A stretch of 30,856 nt of DNA, from the IMG/VR virus record IMGVR_UViG_3300020479_000002, positions 1 through 30,856 of that record; one strand, given 5' to 3'. Source of the DNA: a virus. The notes under the pieces were generated by a model, which was given only the letters and a program-made list of their open reading frames with translations, was not told the origin of the DNA and ran no database searches. The position numbers and the translations under genes are program-made. Below are positions 7,362 to 12,959 of this stretch, in pieces (position 1 is the stretch's first letter; every line of letters begins with the position of its first letter).

Positions 7362-7750
7362 GACTTCCCCTCCGTGTGCTTGATGATCGCCGCCAGAGCC
7401 GGGCTGACAGACGTTGGCTTGACGTAGTGCTGGCTGGCGCAGGGCTCATAGTTCGGGGCTACCCATTCCACGTGGAAGGCTGCGGGCAGGTGCGCCGGGT
7501 AGGGCTTGCAGTAACCATCCCGGATGATGGCGACGGGCAGCTTGCCAGGATAGGTCTCCTGAACCGTTGGGATTTCGGCCGAGGCCACCCACTCAGATAT
7601 CTGGCGCAGGCCCGACTTGGATTGGTGGTGCTCGCCGGAGTCAAAGCCCAACCAGGCAGCACCAATCATCGTGCCAACGGTTGCGGTGAAGATCATTGCG
7701 TTTCTCAAGGCCCTGCCTTGGCGCTGCAACTTCGTTATCTCTTCGTGCAT
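7358..7750 (-). CDS. single-pass membrane protein, unknown function
   Basis: 130 aa from ATG 7750. A short basic N-terminal part (KLQRQGRALRN) is followed by a hydrophobic segment at about residues 18-36 (AMIFTATVGTMIGAAWLGF), giving a signal-anchor; the rest would be periplasmic. The reading frame extends upstream to 7948, but that part overlaps a different, better coding frame, so the internal start is preferred. It begins 16 bases before the end of the broken gene next to it. No family recognised. Confidence 0.55.
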   Translation of the reverse strand: MHEEITKLQRQGRALRNAMIFTATVGTMIGAAWLGFDSGEHHQSKSGLRQISEWVASAEIPTVQETYPGKLPVAIIRDGYCKPYPAHLPAAFHVEWVAPNYEPCASQHYVKPTSVSPALAAIIKHTEGKS

Positions 7751-7938
7751 GGCATCCCCCAAACTTTGGGCGCTCTGGCCCGTTCTTCCAGTTCCTGGCT
7801 GATGACGATTTCCATCAGCATGCTGATCTCCTCCCGGGTCTCGGGATCCTCCGTGGCCGCACGGGCACCGTGCAGTCACATCCAGCGGTGCTCTTGCTGC
7901 CAGATGTAGGCGATGGATTGCTCTAAGTCGGGTCTCAT
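7735..7938 (-). pseudogene. small early gene interrupted by in-frame TGA
   Basis: The ATG at 7938 overlaps the stop of the upstream gene as ATGA, like its neighbours, but the frame meets TGA at 7876-7878 after 20 codons (ending EHRWM). The same frame then stays open to a TAA at 7735, encoding a Glu-rich helical segment (EISMLMEIVISQELEERARA) of protein-like composition. Without the stop the product would be 66-67 aa, normal for this operon. A strong GGGAGGAG lies before an internal ATG in the second half, so a short restart peptide is possible. A one-base nonsense change, a sequencing error, or UGA readthrough (UGA followed by C) could each explain it. Confidence 0.5.
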
Positions 7939-8285
7939 TGGCGACCATCCACGGCCTTGACGGCGGCCTGTTCGGTGACCTTTTCTAGAGTGCAGGTCAG
8001 CTCAATGAAGGCGTCCAGGATCCCGCGCTCGCGCTCGGCGTCTGTACGACGCTCGATGGCGTAGTATTCGTTTGCCATCTCGACGACCGCGTCTATGAGC
8101 TTGTCGTAGGTGGTGTCGTCAGTGGCGCAGGCGTCTTTCAGGATTTCGGTCAGCGTGCGGCGGTCTGCAAGCGCATGTTCTGTGAAGCCCTCGATGGCAA
8201 ACTCGCGGGCCGCCATGCGGTCTTCGTAGTCTTCGGCGATGCGAAGCAACTGCTCGCCGGTTGCAAACTGCGGATAGTAGTTCAT
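7935..8285 (-). CDS. first gene of left early operon, unknown function
   Basis: 116 aa from ATG 8285, which follows GGGAGAA at proper spacing; a longer frame from 8360 would start inside the operators and is rejected. The protein is acidic and almost entirely helical (QLLRIAEDYEDRMAAREFAI, LIDAVVEMANEYYAIERR). It lacks any recognised motif. As first gene after the left operators it should be among the earliest expressed on induction; in lambda this place is held by the antiterminator N, but the acidic composition argues against an N-like RNA-binding protein. Confidence 0.65.
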   Translation of the reverse strand: MNYYPQFATGEQLLRIAEDYEDRMAAREFAIEGFTEHALADRRTLTEILKDACATDDTTYDKLIDAVVEMANEYYAIERRTDAERERGILDAFIELTCTLEKVTEQAAVKAVDGRQ

Positions 8286-8327
8286 GATCGTTCTCCCAAG
8301 GTGCCGCTCCGGGGCGGGCGGCTTCGA

Positions 8328-8343
8328 TGTAAGCAACCTTACA
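8328..8343. promoter_or_regulatory. left operator site 1 (CI/Cro-type palindrome)
   Basis: TGTAAGCAACCTTACA, a 16-bp near-perfect inverted repeat with half-site TGTAAG. The same half-sites flank four unconserved bases between the repressor and cro genes at 10814. It lies 43 bases upstream of the first left-operon gene, overlapping the -10 region of the candidate leftward promoter. Confidence 0.75.
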
Positions 8344-8364
8344 ACATCGAGGGCCGACATGCAA
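8336..8364 (-). promoter_or_regulatory. candidate leftward early promoter (PL)
   Basis: On the minus strand TTGCAT and TAAGGT are separated by 17 bases upstream of the left operon. The -10 match is weak (first two bases and last base of the consensus), so the call rests mainly on position between and over the two operator sites. Repressor bound there would block it. The leader to the first ATG would be about 45 bases. Confidence 0.35.
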
Positions 8365-8375
8365 GCATGCTTACA
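8360..8375. promoter_or_regulatory. left operator site 2
   Basis: TGCAAGCATGCTTACA, 16 bp, one mismatch from a perfect palindrome and differing by few bases from the site at 10862. It starts 32 bases from left operator 1, about three helical turns, suggesting binding on the same DNA face. It overlaps the -35 box of the candidate leftward promoter. Confidence 0.75.
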
Positions 8376-8513
8376 CCAGAGGTTCCCAAAATGTTTTTAT
8401 GCCTTGTCTAGGCTTTGCTTATGGGATGCCGTGGAGGTCTGTGGCGGGGGTCTGTAGCGGGGGTGGATTTGTGCTAATCTCCCCAAAGGGCAGGCAACAT
8501 TCAGGAGGGTGAA

Positions 8514-8717
8514 GTGAAGCGGAAAGCTGCGATTTCTTTGACGCTGCGCGGAGCAGGAACGGTCTTGTGCCTAGAACCAGAACGGGCGCACCATAGGCGC
8601 TATCGAGTTTACCGCGAGCCATCGTCCATCGAGAGCGCGTTAGCTTCCGATTGGAAAAACGTGGGCGAGTCCTTGCGTGTAGCTATGGAAAAGTATCAAG
8701 AAGCTCATGCCGGGTGA
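8514..8717 (+). CDS. small phage protein, unknown function
   Basis: 67 aa from GTG 8514, preceded by AGGAGGG at ideal spacing. The N-terminal part is basic and beta-like, and the C-terminal part (SALASDWKNVGESLRVAMEK) is an amphipathic helix resembling the 'D-W-x-x-V-G-x-D-L-R-x-A-M' end of small proteins in other lambdoid prophages. It runs rightward, away from the left operators and towards the repressor operon, and overlaps the DUF2335-type gene by eleven bases. The pair may be a separately expressed cassette. Confidence 0.55.
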   Translation: MKRKAAISLTLRGAGTVLCLEPERAHHRRYRVYREPSSIESALASDWKNVGESLRVAMEKYQEAHAG

Positions 8718-9168
8718 GGACAACTCTAGGGGTTCCCCTTCGGCTCCAAAACCTTCTCCAGTTGGCCCCTTCCCTCCGGGCGGCGCGCCGTTTGCCATCT
8801 TGCAACAGAGTCACGCGGGACCGCTGCCTCCTGCTGAACAGTTCATCAGATACCCACCCGCAGCCCAGACCGTCATTTTGCAGATGGCTCAAGAAGAACA
8901 GCAACGAAGGAATAATCGCCTGGACAAAGGCCAGAATGCAGAGATTCGAGACATGGAATCTGAGAGATCCCAAAAGGCCACGGGGCAACTTTACGGTCTG
9001 ATCATAGCGCTGGCTGGCCTGGTCTGAGCCACAGTGCTTGGGCTGGGCGGTTACGAGGTAGCTTCTTCGGTGATTGGGGGCGCTGACTTGGTAGCGCTCG
9101 TCGCTGTATTTGTCACGGGGCGCGCCATGCCATTGCGAAAAGGCGACGAGGAAGTCTCTCAGAAATAA
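8707..9168 (+). pseudogene. DUF2335-type membrane protein interrupted by in-frame TGA
   Basis: The N-terminal part matches the DUF2335 layout: PLPPAEQFIRYPPAAQTVIL, a charged helix (MAQEEQQRRNNRLDKGQNAE), then the first hydrophobic segment GQLYGLIIALAGLV. A TGA at 9025-9027 stops it there at 106 aa. The same frame continues with a typical family ending (ATVLGLGGYEVASSVIGG, then LVALVAVFVTG) to a TAA at 9166. The intact protein would be about 152 codons with two membrane segments. The stop cuts precisely the membrane hairpin, so the truncated product is probably inactive unless UGA is read through. DUF2335 proteins are of unknown function and frequent near prophage immunity regions. Confidence 0.7.
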
Positions 9169-9187
9169 GCTGACATGCACAGGCAAC

Positions 9188-9210
9188 AAAAAACCGGCGC
9201 GAGGCCGGTT
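9188..9210 (-). terminator. intrinsic terminator of the repressor operon
   Basis: AACCGGC and GCCGGTT pair around a five-base loop, and on the minus strand the hairpin is followed by six T residues. It lies 20 bases past the stop of the coiled-coil membrane gene and closes the leftward lysogenic transcript. On the plus strand the hairpin lacks a T tract. Confidence 0.8.
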
Positions 9211-9230
9211 CTGTGGATCTGGTGTGCGGG

Positions 9231-9755
9231 TTAGTGCTTGGGCACCGTGTTCAGGATCGTAAAGATACTGCCAAGGGCTCCAAGCGCTCCCGCAATGGCT
9301 ACCGCCAGAGTCACTTGTACCCAAGACTTGGAGGCGAGATGTGGTAGCTGGCTTTCCACGGCAACCAGCCTTTTGTCAATGTCTGTCAACTTGTCGGCAA
9401 TCTGGTCAACCTTCGTTTCAATCCTGGCGATGGCAGCGTTCTGCTGGGCCATCTGCCGATTGAAGTTGTCGTTTTGCTGCTCAATCAGCTTGGTCAAGCC
9501 TTCGATGTCCATTTCGGTCAACCCTTCGGAGAAAAGCATCAAATCTGATGGCGTATATCTTGAGAGAATATCCTCAAGGAGGGTCTGCGCATCCCACCCG
9601 TAAGATACTAACTGCGAGCCTTGGGGTGTGTCTACACTGCTGAAGGCGCTCTGAATCTTGACATCAGCCTCCGTCGAGATGCCATATTGCCTTAACAGCG
9701 ATGGGAGAGCCGCCGGCAAGGGCTTGGGCTCATTCGGTTTTTGTTGTGTTCTCAT
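9231..9755 (-). CDS. coiled-coil, C-terminal membrane-anchored protein in repressor operon
   Basis: 174 aa. Residues 1-80 are soluble with no recognised fold. Residues about 85-140 form a long coiled coil (IEQQNDNFNRQMAQQNAAIA, ETKVDQIADKLTDIDKRL), and residues about 146-169 are a hydrophobic segment (VTLAVAIAGALGALGSIFTI) near the C-terminus. The protein would be a tail-anchored inner membrane protein with its bulk in the cytoplasm. It overlaps the upstream gene by 26 bases and is the last gene before the terminator, so it should be made in the lysogen with the repressor. Superinfection exclusion or phage defence is an inference from this context only. Confidence 0.7.
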   Translation of the reverse strand: MRTQQKPNEPKPLPAALPSLLRQYGISTEADVKIQSAFSSVDTPQGSQLVSYGWDAQTLLEDILSRYTPSDLMLFSEGLTEMDIEGLTKLIEQQNDNFNRQMAQQNAAIARIETKVDQIADKLTDIDKRLVAVESQLPHLASKSWVQVTLAVAIAGALGALGSIFTILNTVPKH

Positions 9756-10047
9756 TTTGCTTTTGCGCCTCGCGCAGCGCGTTCATCTGAGCGTTCAAAG
9801 CCGCCAACTGGCCCTGAATAGCTGCTTGCACTTGTTGCACAAAGTTCGCCGCGGTGGGCAAAGACATGACAATACCAGTCTCTCCGACAATGACGTTTCC
9901 GCTCTCTGTCGGCAGTATGCGTCCCAACTCCGCAAAGATCTCGCCTCCAGAGGCATAGATCTTGAACGCATTGGCGTAATAAAACCGCTCGGGGGGCGTC
10001 GACTTCATCTGCTGAGTGGGCGGCTTCTTCTGGTCTGGATCGGTCAT
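9730..10047 (-). CDS. DUF3467-like small protein in repressor operon
   Basis: 105 aa with an AGGAGA ribosome binding site. The middle part (FYYANAFKIYASGGEIFAEL, then a strand pair ending IVMSLPTAANFVQQVQAAIQ) resembles the short beta-plus-helix DUF3467 proteins, whose function is unknown; the match is by eye and tentative. The C-terminus is a Gln/Asn-rich helix. It lies 16 bases after the repressor gene and overlaps the next gene by 26 bases, so all three share a transcript. Confidence 0.6.
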   Translation of the reverse strand: MTDPDQKKPPTQQMKSTPPERFYYANAFKIYASGGEIFAELGRILPTESGNVIVGETGIVMSLPTAANFVQQVQAAIQGQLAALNAQMNALREAQKQNENTTKTE

Positions 10048-10063
10048 GCGCGTCTCCTGGGTG

Positions 10064-10792
10064 TTACTTGATAGGCTTGATCAGCATGTTGGTGCTCTCC
10101 ACTACGCGGCCCAGAACATCGACGTGCTCAAGGTCTTGCGCTGGGACCACGACATCCGGCTCCGAGGGGTTGAACGATCTCAAGATCAGACCGCCGTCGT
10201 AGCGCCTGAACAGGAACTTGACCGAAATCTGGTCCCCATACCGCAAAAGGTAGGTGCCCCCATCGTTGACTTGGGTGTAGCCCATTTCAACGGTGATCCA
10301 GCTTCCATCGCTGATGAACGGATCCATGCTCGTCCCGCGCACACGGTAGCGGACCAGCTTTTCTGGCTTGAGCCCGTAGCGTTGAATCCAGTCCAGGGAG
10401 TAGCGGAAGCGCCGTTCTTCCTGCACCTGTTCGGTGTGGATGCGATTGCCCGCGCCCACGCGGACGTTCACGGCAGGAATCTCGACTTCACCGTCGGCCA
10501 GCGGATCTTCGGCATGGTATAGCCCTATCGGAACCGGGCCGGATAGCGCCAAGGGCTCGACGACGCGGGCGGTGGCCGCTACGCGCCGCGTTTTTCCCTC
10601 GATCAGCCAATCTGGATCCACGCCCATCACCTTGGCAGCGCGGAGCAAATTGGTTGCAGAAGGGCTTTTGGTTGTTCCGGATATCCACTGACTAACGGCT
10701 TGGGGACGTATACGTATGGCCCTGGCTAGCTCGGAGGCGGTCATGCCACTTTCTTTCAGGGCGTGCTCTAGCCTTTCGGCAATGGTCTGCAT
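10064..10792 (-). CDS. cI: CI-like prophage repressor (HTH + S24 peptidase)
   Basis: 242 aa from ATG 10792 with GAGG upstream; the longer frame from 10870 covers the operators and is rejected. Residues about 8-62 are an HTH_3/XRE domain (GMTASELARAIRIRPQAVSQ). The C-terminal half is a LexA-like S24 peptidase with catalytic Ser155 in RGTSMDPFI and Lys192 in ISVKFLFRR. An Ala114-Gly115 pair in NVRVGAGNR is a candidate self-cleavage site, so induction through RecA is likely. It faces cro across three operator-like sites and probably maintains lysogeny by binding both these and the left pair. Confidence 0.92.
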   Translation of the reverse strand: MQTIAERLEHALKESGMTASELARAIRIRPQAVSQWISGTTKSPSATNLLRAAKVMGVDPDWLIEGKTRRVAATARVVEPLALSGPVPIGLYHAEDPLADGEVEIPAVNVRVGAGNRIHTEQVQEERRFRYSLDWIQRYGLKPEKLVRYRVRGTSMDPFISDGSWITVEMGYTQVNDGGTYLLRYGDQISVKFLFRRYDGGLILRSFNPSEPDVVVPAQDLEHVDVLGRVVESTNMLIKPIK

Positions 10793-10813
10793 GGTGTCCT
10801 CGGCGCGATGCGA

Positions 10814-10829
10814 TGTAAGAAAACTTACA
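10814..10829. promoter_or_regulatory. right operator site nearest the repressor gene
   Basis: TGTAAGAAAACTTACA, half-sites perfectly inverted around four bases. It lies 21 bases upstream of the repressor start and could serve autoregulation, as OR3 does in lambda. The half-sites are identical to left operator 1. Confidence 0.75.
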
Positions 10830-10838
10830 GGCAATTCG

Positions 10839-10854
10839 CTAAAGCATGCTTGAT
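10839..10854. promoter_or_regulatory. degenerate middle operator
   Basis: The central ten bases AAGCATGCTT match the core of the sites at 8360 and 10862, but the outer three bases on each side do not. It is centred between its two neighbours (starts 25 and 23 bases apart), as expected of a weaker OR2-like site. It overlaps the -35 box of the cro promoter. Confidence 0.5.
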
Positions 10855-10879
10855 TTTGGCTTGTAAACATGCTTACAAT
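10850..10879 (+). promoter_or_regulatory. rightward early promoter (PR), probably leaderless
   Basis: TTGATT and TACAAT are separated by 18 bases; each matches the sigma70 consensus at four to five of six positions. The -10 box ends seven bases before the cro ATG at 10886, so transcription should begin at or next to the start codon. No ribosome binding site is visible between them, consistent with a leaderless message. Confidence 0.6.
10862..10877. promoter_or_regulatory. right operator site over the cro promoter
   Basis: TGTAAACATGCTTACA, 16-bp inverted repeat with one mismatch. It covers most of the -10 box of the rightward promoter and ends eight bases before the cro ATG, so repressor bound here should shut off cro and the right operon. 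Confidence 0.75.
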
Positions 10880-10885
10880 CTCCGC

Positions 10886-11089
10886 ATGACGAAAGATGAA
10901 GCCATCAAACTGTTCGGAACTGGTTCGGCCCTCGCCCGAGCAATCGGTGTGAGCCCGCAGGCGATATACCAGTGGCCGCCCGTTTTGACTCGCGCGCTTG
11001 AGGATCGAGTGCTTGCCGCTATCGCGCGCTCAGAGGCAATCGGTCGCGAGAGTATTGCCGCCATCAATGCGGACCGAGGTGCAGCGTGA
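10886..11089 (+). CDS. cro: Cro-like antirepressor of lysogeny
   Basis: 67 aa, typical Cro/YdaS size. The HTH is at residues about 10-31 (FGTGSALARAIGVSPQAIYQ), with the glycine-serine turn and 'ARAIG-S-QA' pattern of Cro-type proteins. It starts immediately after the operator/promoter overlap and opposes the repressor gene. It probably competes for the same operators to commit the phage to lytic growth. The start is fixed by the promoter and HTH position; the upstream frame extension would cover the operators. Its stop overlaps a GTG (GTGA) of a tiny following frame. Confidence 0.88.
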   Translation: MTKDEAIKLFGTGSALARAIGVSPQAIYQWPPVLTRALEDRVLAAIARSEAIGRESIAAINADRGAA

Positions 11090-11151
11090 CCCGCGCCGAC
11101 CTCCGCCCGGACATATTCGGGCCGGTTGAGCCGGATAGGGGGGCGGCGTGA
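11086..11151 (+). CDS. tiny ORF coupled to cro, uncertain
   Basis: 21 codons from a GTG that overlaps the cro stop as GTGA; the product begins MTRADLRPDIFGPVEP. Its own stop again forms GTGA with a following frame. The chained overlaps resemble true coupling in this phage, but the peptide is too short to judge and may be chance. Confidence 0.3.
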   Translation: MTRADLRPDIFGPVEPDRGAA

Positions 11152-11213
11152 AGGTTTCCCTTTTGCGGTTCTCAATAGAGGCCGCCTCGGAGGAAGCCGT
11201 TGATGCCTTGGTT

Positions 11214-11417
11214 TTAGCTTTTCAACAGTCCGGCCTTTCGCAGCGCATCCTCGATGAACTCCTTCGCGGCCTTGTCGTGAATCTTCTTGACATCCGCCTC
11301 GGTGAACACGCGCCCACAACTGGCGCATGTTGCCCCAACATAGTTTTTCGCCTCCGGGTCCAAAAGGATCTCTTGCCCTCCGCAATACGGGCATTTGCCT
11401 CTGATTTCTGTAGTCAT
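11214..11417 (-). CDS. small zinc-ribbon protein, antisense to the right operon
   Basis: 67 aa from ATG 11417 with GGAGAG at good spacing. Two knuckles, CPYCGG and CASCGR, form a four-cysteine zinc ribbon, followed by an amphipathic helix (DVKKIHDKAAKEFIEDALRK). Small proteins of this shape recur in prophages (a family annotated as ECs_2282-type zinc-binding). It lies on the strand opposite to cro and cII, so it must have its own promoter or be read from the repressor side. The plus-strand frame across it is a poor coding sequence. Probably a late-arriving extra gene; function unknown. Confidence 0.75.
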   Translation of the reverse strand: MTTEIRGKCPYCGGQEILLDPEAKNYVGATCASCGRVFTEADVKKIHDKAAKEFIEDALRKAGLLKS

Positions 11418-11496
11418 GGAGCTCTCCAATGATTGCCGACCGTAGGAAGTCGCAGTCTACCATGGGGGGTTCCTCCTATTCCGATGGGCTCACGCC

Positions 11497-11808
11497 ATGA
11501 GCCTACTGTCGCACTCCCCGATCGAAAGGGCACGCAAGTCACACGCGCGCATCTTGCAGTCCGTGCAAGAGCCTGGGAGTCAGGTCGCCATCGCGAAAAC
11601 CCTTGGCACGAGTGAGTCCACCGTCAGTCGGATCAAAAACCAGATGCTGGAGGACGTGCTTGCCTTCCTCTACTGCGCCGGCTGGAAAGTCGTGCAATCG
11701 GATCGGGTCTGCGTTGACCCAGGCGCACTGGACTTCATGCGGCGCACCACATCTCGGGTGATGTCGCAGTCGGAGCTTGCGGCCAAACTGTGGGAGGAAG
11801 ACGAGTGA
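11497..11808 (+). CDS. cII: CII-like transcriptional activator
   Basis: 103 aa. Residues about 10-70 match the lambda CII layout: RKSHARILQSV, an HTH in QVAIAKTLGTSESTVSRIKN, then the helix DVLAFLYCAGWKVV. CII proteins activate repressor establishment and integrase promoters and are unstable in the cell. Its position, second recognised gene after cro, is the lambda cII place. No good ribosome binding site precedes the ATG, so translation may be weak or the true start may differ slightly. Confidence 0.75.
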   Translation: MSLLSHSPIERARKSHARILQSVQEPGSQVAIAKTLGTSESTVSRIKNQMLEDVLAFLYCAGWKVVQSDRVCVDPGALDFMRRTTSRVMSQSELAAKLWEEDE

Positions 11809-11990
11809 GCCGGCGCGGATCAACGCTCTCTACGCGCACCCCATCGTCTTCCCAGGCCGCAGCCCAGCGCGTAGCCGAAGAACTGGAGGCCAATCGGGCC
11901 ATCGCCAAGGCAGCGGGCTCGGCCACCATCGAAGACTACCTGGAGCGCAAGCGGCAGGAGTTTCTGGCGCGTGGGAGGTCCACCGTATGA
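11805..11990 (+). CDS. small basic phage protein, unknown function
   Basis: 61 aa from a GTG that overlaps the cII stop as GTGA and follows GGGAGGAAG. The N-terminal third is Ser/Thr/Arg-rich; the rest is a helix (AAAQRVAEELEANRAIAKAA). It sits between cII and the replication initiator and its stop overlaps the initiator ATG. Family not recognised. Confidence 0.6.
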   Translation: MSRRGSTLSTRTPSSSQAAAQRVAEELEANRAIAKAAGSATIEDYLERKRQEFLARGRSTV

Positions 11991-12958
11991 ACGGTTTCCT
12001 TTTTCTCACGGCGGAAGAGATGGAATCTCTTGAGGGTCTCCCATACTTCGTCTTCTGCCTCTACATTGCGCTCAAGCGTCACGTCGACTACGCAACCGGC
12101 ATCGTAGGGCAGCGCAAGCGCATTTCCTGGAGCTTGCTCTCCCAAGAATTGTTCGTCGAGCAGCACCAGGGGTTCGAGGATTCCGGCAGTCCTTCCAGGT
12201 TCCGAGTAACCCGCGCAATGGAGTGGCTCAAAAAACGGGGGCTTGTGGAGGATATCGGCAGCAAGCGGCTGGGAGAGCCCATTGTTTTCAAACTGCTTTT
12301 GTCGCAAGCGCCTTCGTCTGTCCAAAATAAACCCGCACAGAACCCGCACAGAACCCGCACAGGGTATCCCGCACAGGAAGATTCAGCGGATTTCGTCAAA
12401 GATACCGATAGTTGCGAGACGGATGACAAAAAACCCGCGCTGAACCCGCACAGGCAAAAACCGAAAAACCCGCACGATATCAATAGTCAATTATCAGTAT
12501 TACCTACAGATATAAACAACCTACCTATAGAACCCCCTGTAGTAACAATACATACGTCAAAATCGGCTTCGCCTTCGGCTCCGCCCCCTGCTCTGGCCGA
12601 GCAGGTGCGTGTGGTTTTTGCCCATTGGCAGAAGGTCATGGGTTCCCCCACGTCCCGACTGGACCGAACCAGGAAGACGCGCATCGAGTGGGCACTGAAA
12701 ACCTACGACCTGGAGTCGTGCATCGCCGCCATTGACGGCTGCGCCCTGTCCGAGTGGCACATGGGCAAGAACGAGCGCGGGCAGAAGTACAACGACATCA
12801 CGCTGATATTCCGCAACGCCGAGAAGTTTGAGCGGTTTCTGGCTAACCGACAGCAACCGAAACCCAAGAGCAACGCCACGACAGAGACGTTGCAACGCTG
12901 GATGGGCAACGAGCCCATCGAGGGCGTGATCATCCACCACGCAGCAGGAGGAAGCTGA
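11987..12958 (+). CDS. lambda O-like replication initiator
   Basis: 323 aa from an ATG that overlaps the upstream stop and follows GGGAGG. The N-terminal 105 residues read as a winged-helix DNA-binding domain (GLPYFVFCLYIALKRHVDYA, RFRVTRAMEWLKKRGLVEDI). The middle, about residues 110-200, is low-complexity and coincides with 11-bp DNA repeats. The C-terminal 120 residues form a helical domain (LAEQVRVVFAHWQKVMGSP, then KTRIEWALKTYDLESCIAAI) like that of phage O proteins that recruit the helicase loader. The gene thus appears to hold the origin it binds, as in lambda. The loader-like gene starts two bases later. Confidence 0.8.
   Translation: MNGFLFLTAEEMESLEGLPYFVFCLYIALKRHVDYATGIVGQRKRISWSLLSQELFVEQHQGFEDSGSPSRFRVTRAMEWLKKRGLVEDIGSKRLGEPIVFKLLLSQAPSSVQNKPAQNPHRTRTGYPAQEDSADFVKDTDSCETDDKKPALNPHRQKPKNPHDINSQLSVLPTDINNLPIEPPVVTIHTSKSASPSAPPPALAEQVRVVFAHWQKVMGSPTSRLDRTRKTRIEWALKTYDLESCIAAIDGCALSEWHMGKNERGQKYNDITLIFRNAEKFERFLANRQQPKPKSNATTETLQRWMGNEPIEGVIIHHAAGGS
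12330..12477 (+). repeat. iteron array, 11-bp AACCCGCACAG repeats
   Basis: Four exact copies begin at 12330, 12341, 12352 and 12443; the first three are back to back. Variants with one to three changes begin at 12366, 12432 and 12467. Eleven is not a multiple of three, so the tandem copies are read in different frames and the peptide is not repetitive, which argues that the DNA sequence itself is under selection as binding sites for the initiator. Confidence 0.85.
12478..12555 (+). other. AT-rich unwinding region of the probable origin
   Basis: Directly after the last iteron the sequence turns AT-rich for about 78 bases within an otherwise GC-rich gene, with stretches such as AATTATCAGTATTACC and ATATAAACAACC. 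An iteron array next to an AT-rich tract within an initiator gene is the lambda origin arrangement. Confidence 0.7.
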
Positions 12959-12959
12959 C

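Noticed and set aside
7735-9168. UGA reassigned as a sense codon in this phage
   Set aside because: Two genes have in-frame TGA, but TGA is the normal stop of most genes here, including the many ATGA overlaps, so a changed code is excluded; local readthrough or mutation remains.
11148-11432. Plus-strand frame of 94 codons after the tiny ORF behind cro
   Set aside because: Its first 25 codons look acceptable and start in GTGA overlap, but most of it is antisense to the much stronger zinc-ribbon gene. It may be the remnant of an interrupted gene.
10873-11463. Minus-strand frame starting behind AGGAGGA at 11463
   Set aside because: The ribosome binding site looks good, but the frame then runs through the zinc-ribbon gene and cro in a non-coding phase and yields an Arg/Pro-rich product. 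At most a short leader is translated.
12330-12477. Regular short repeats considered as a CRISPR array
   Set aside because: Units of 11 bp lie back to back or at irregular distances inside a coding frame, without spacers of constant length; they fit iterons.
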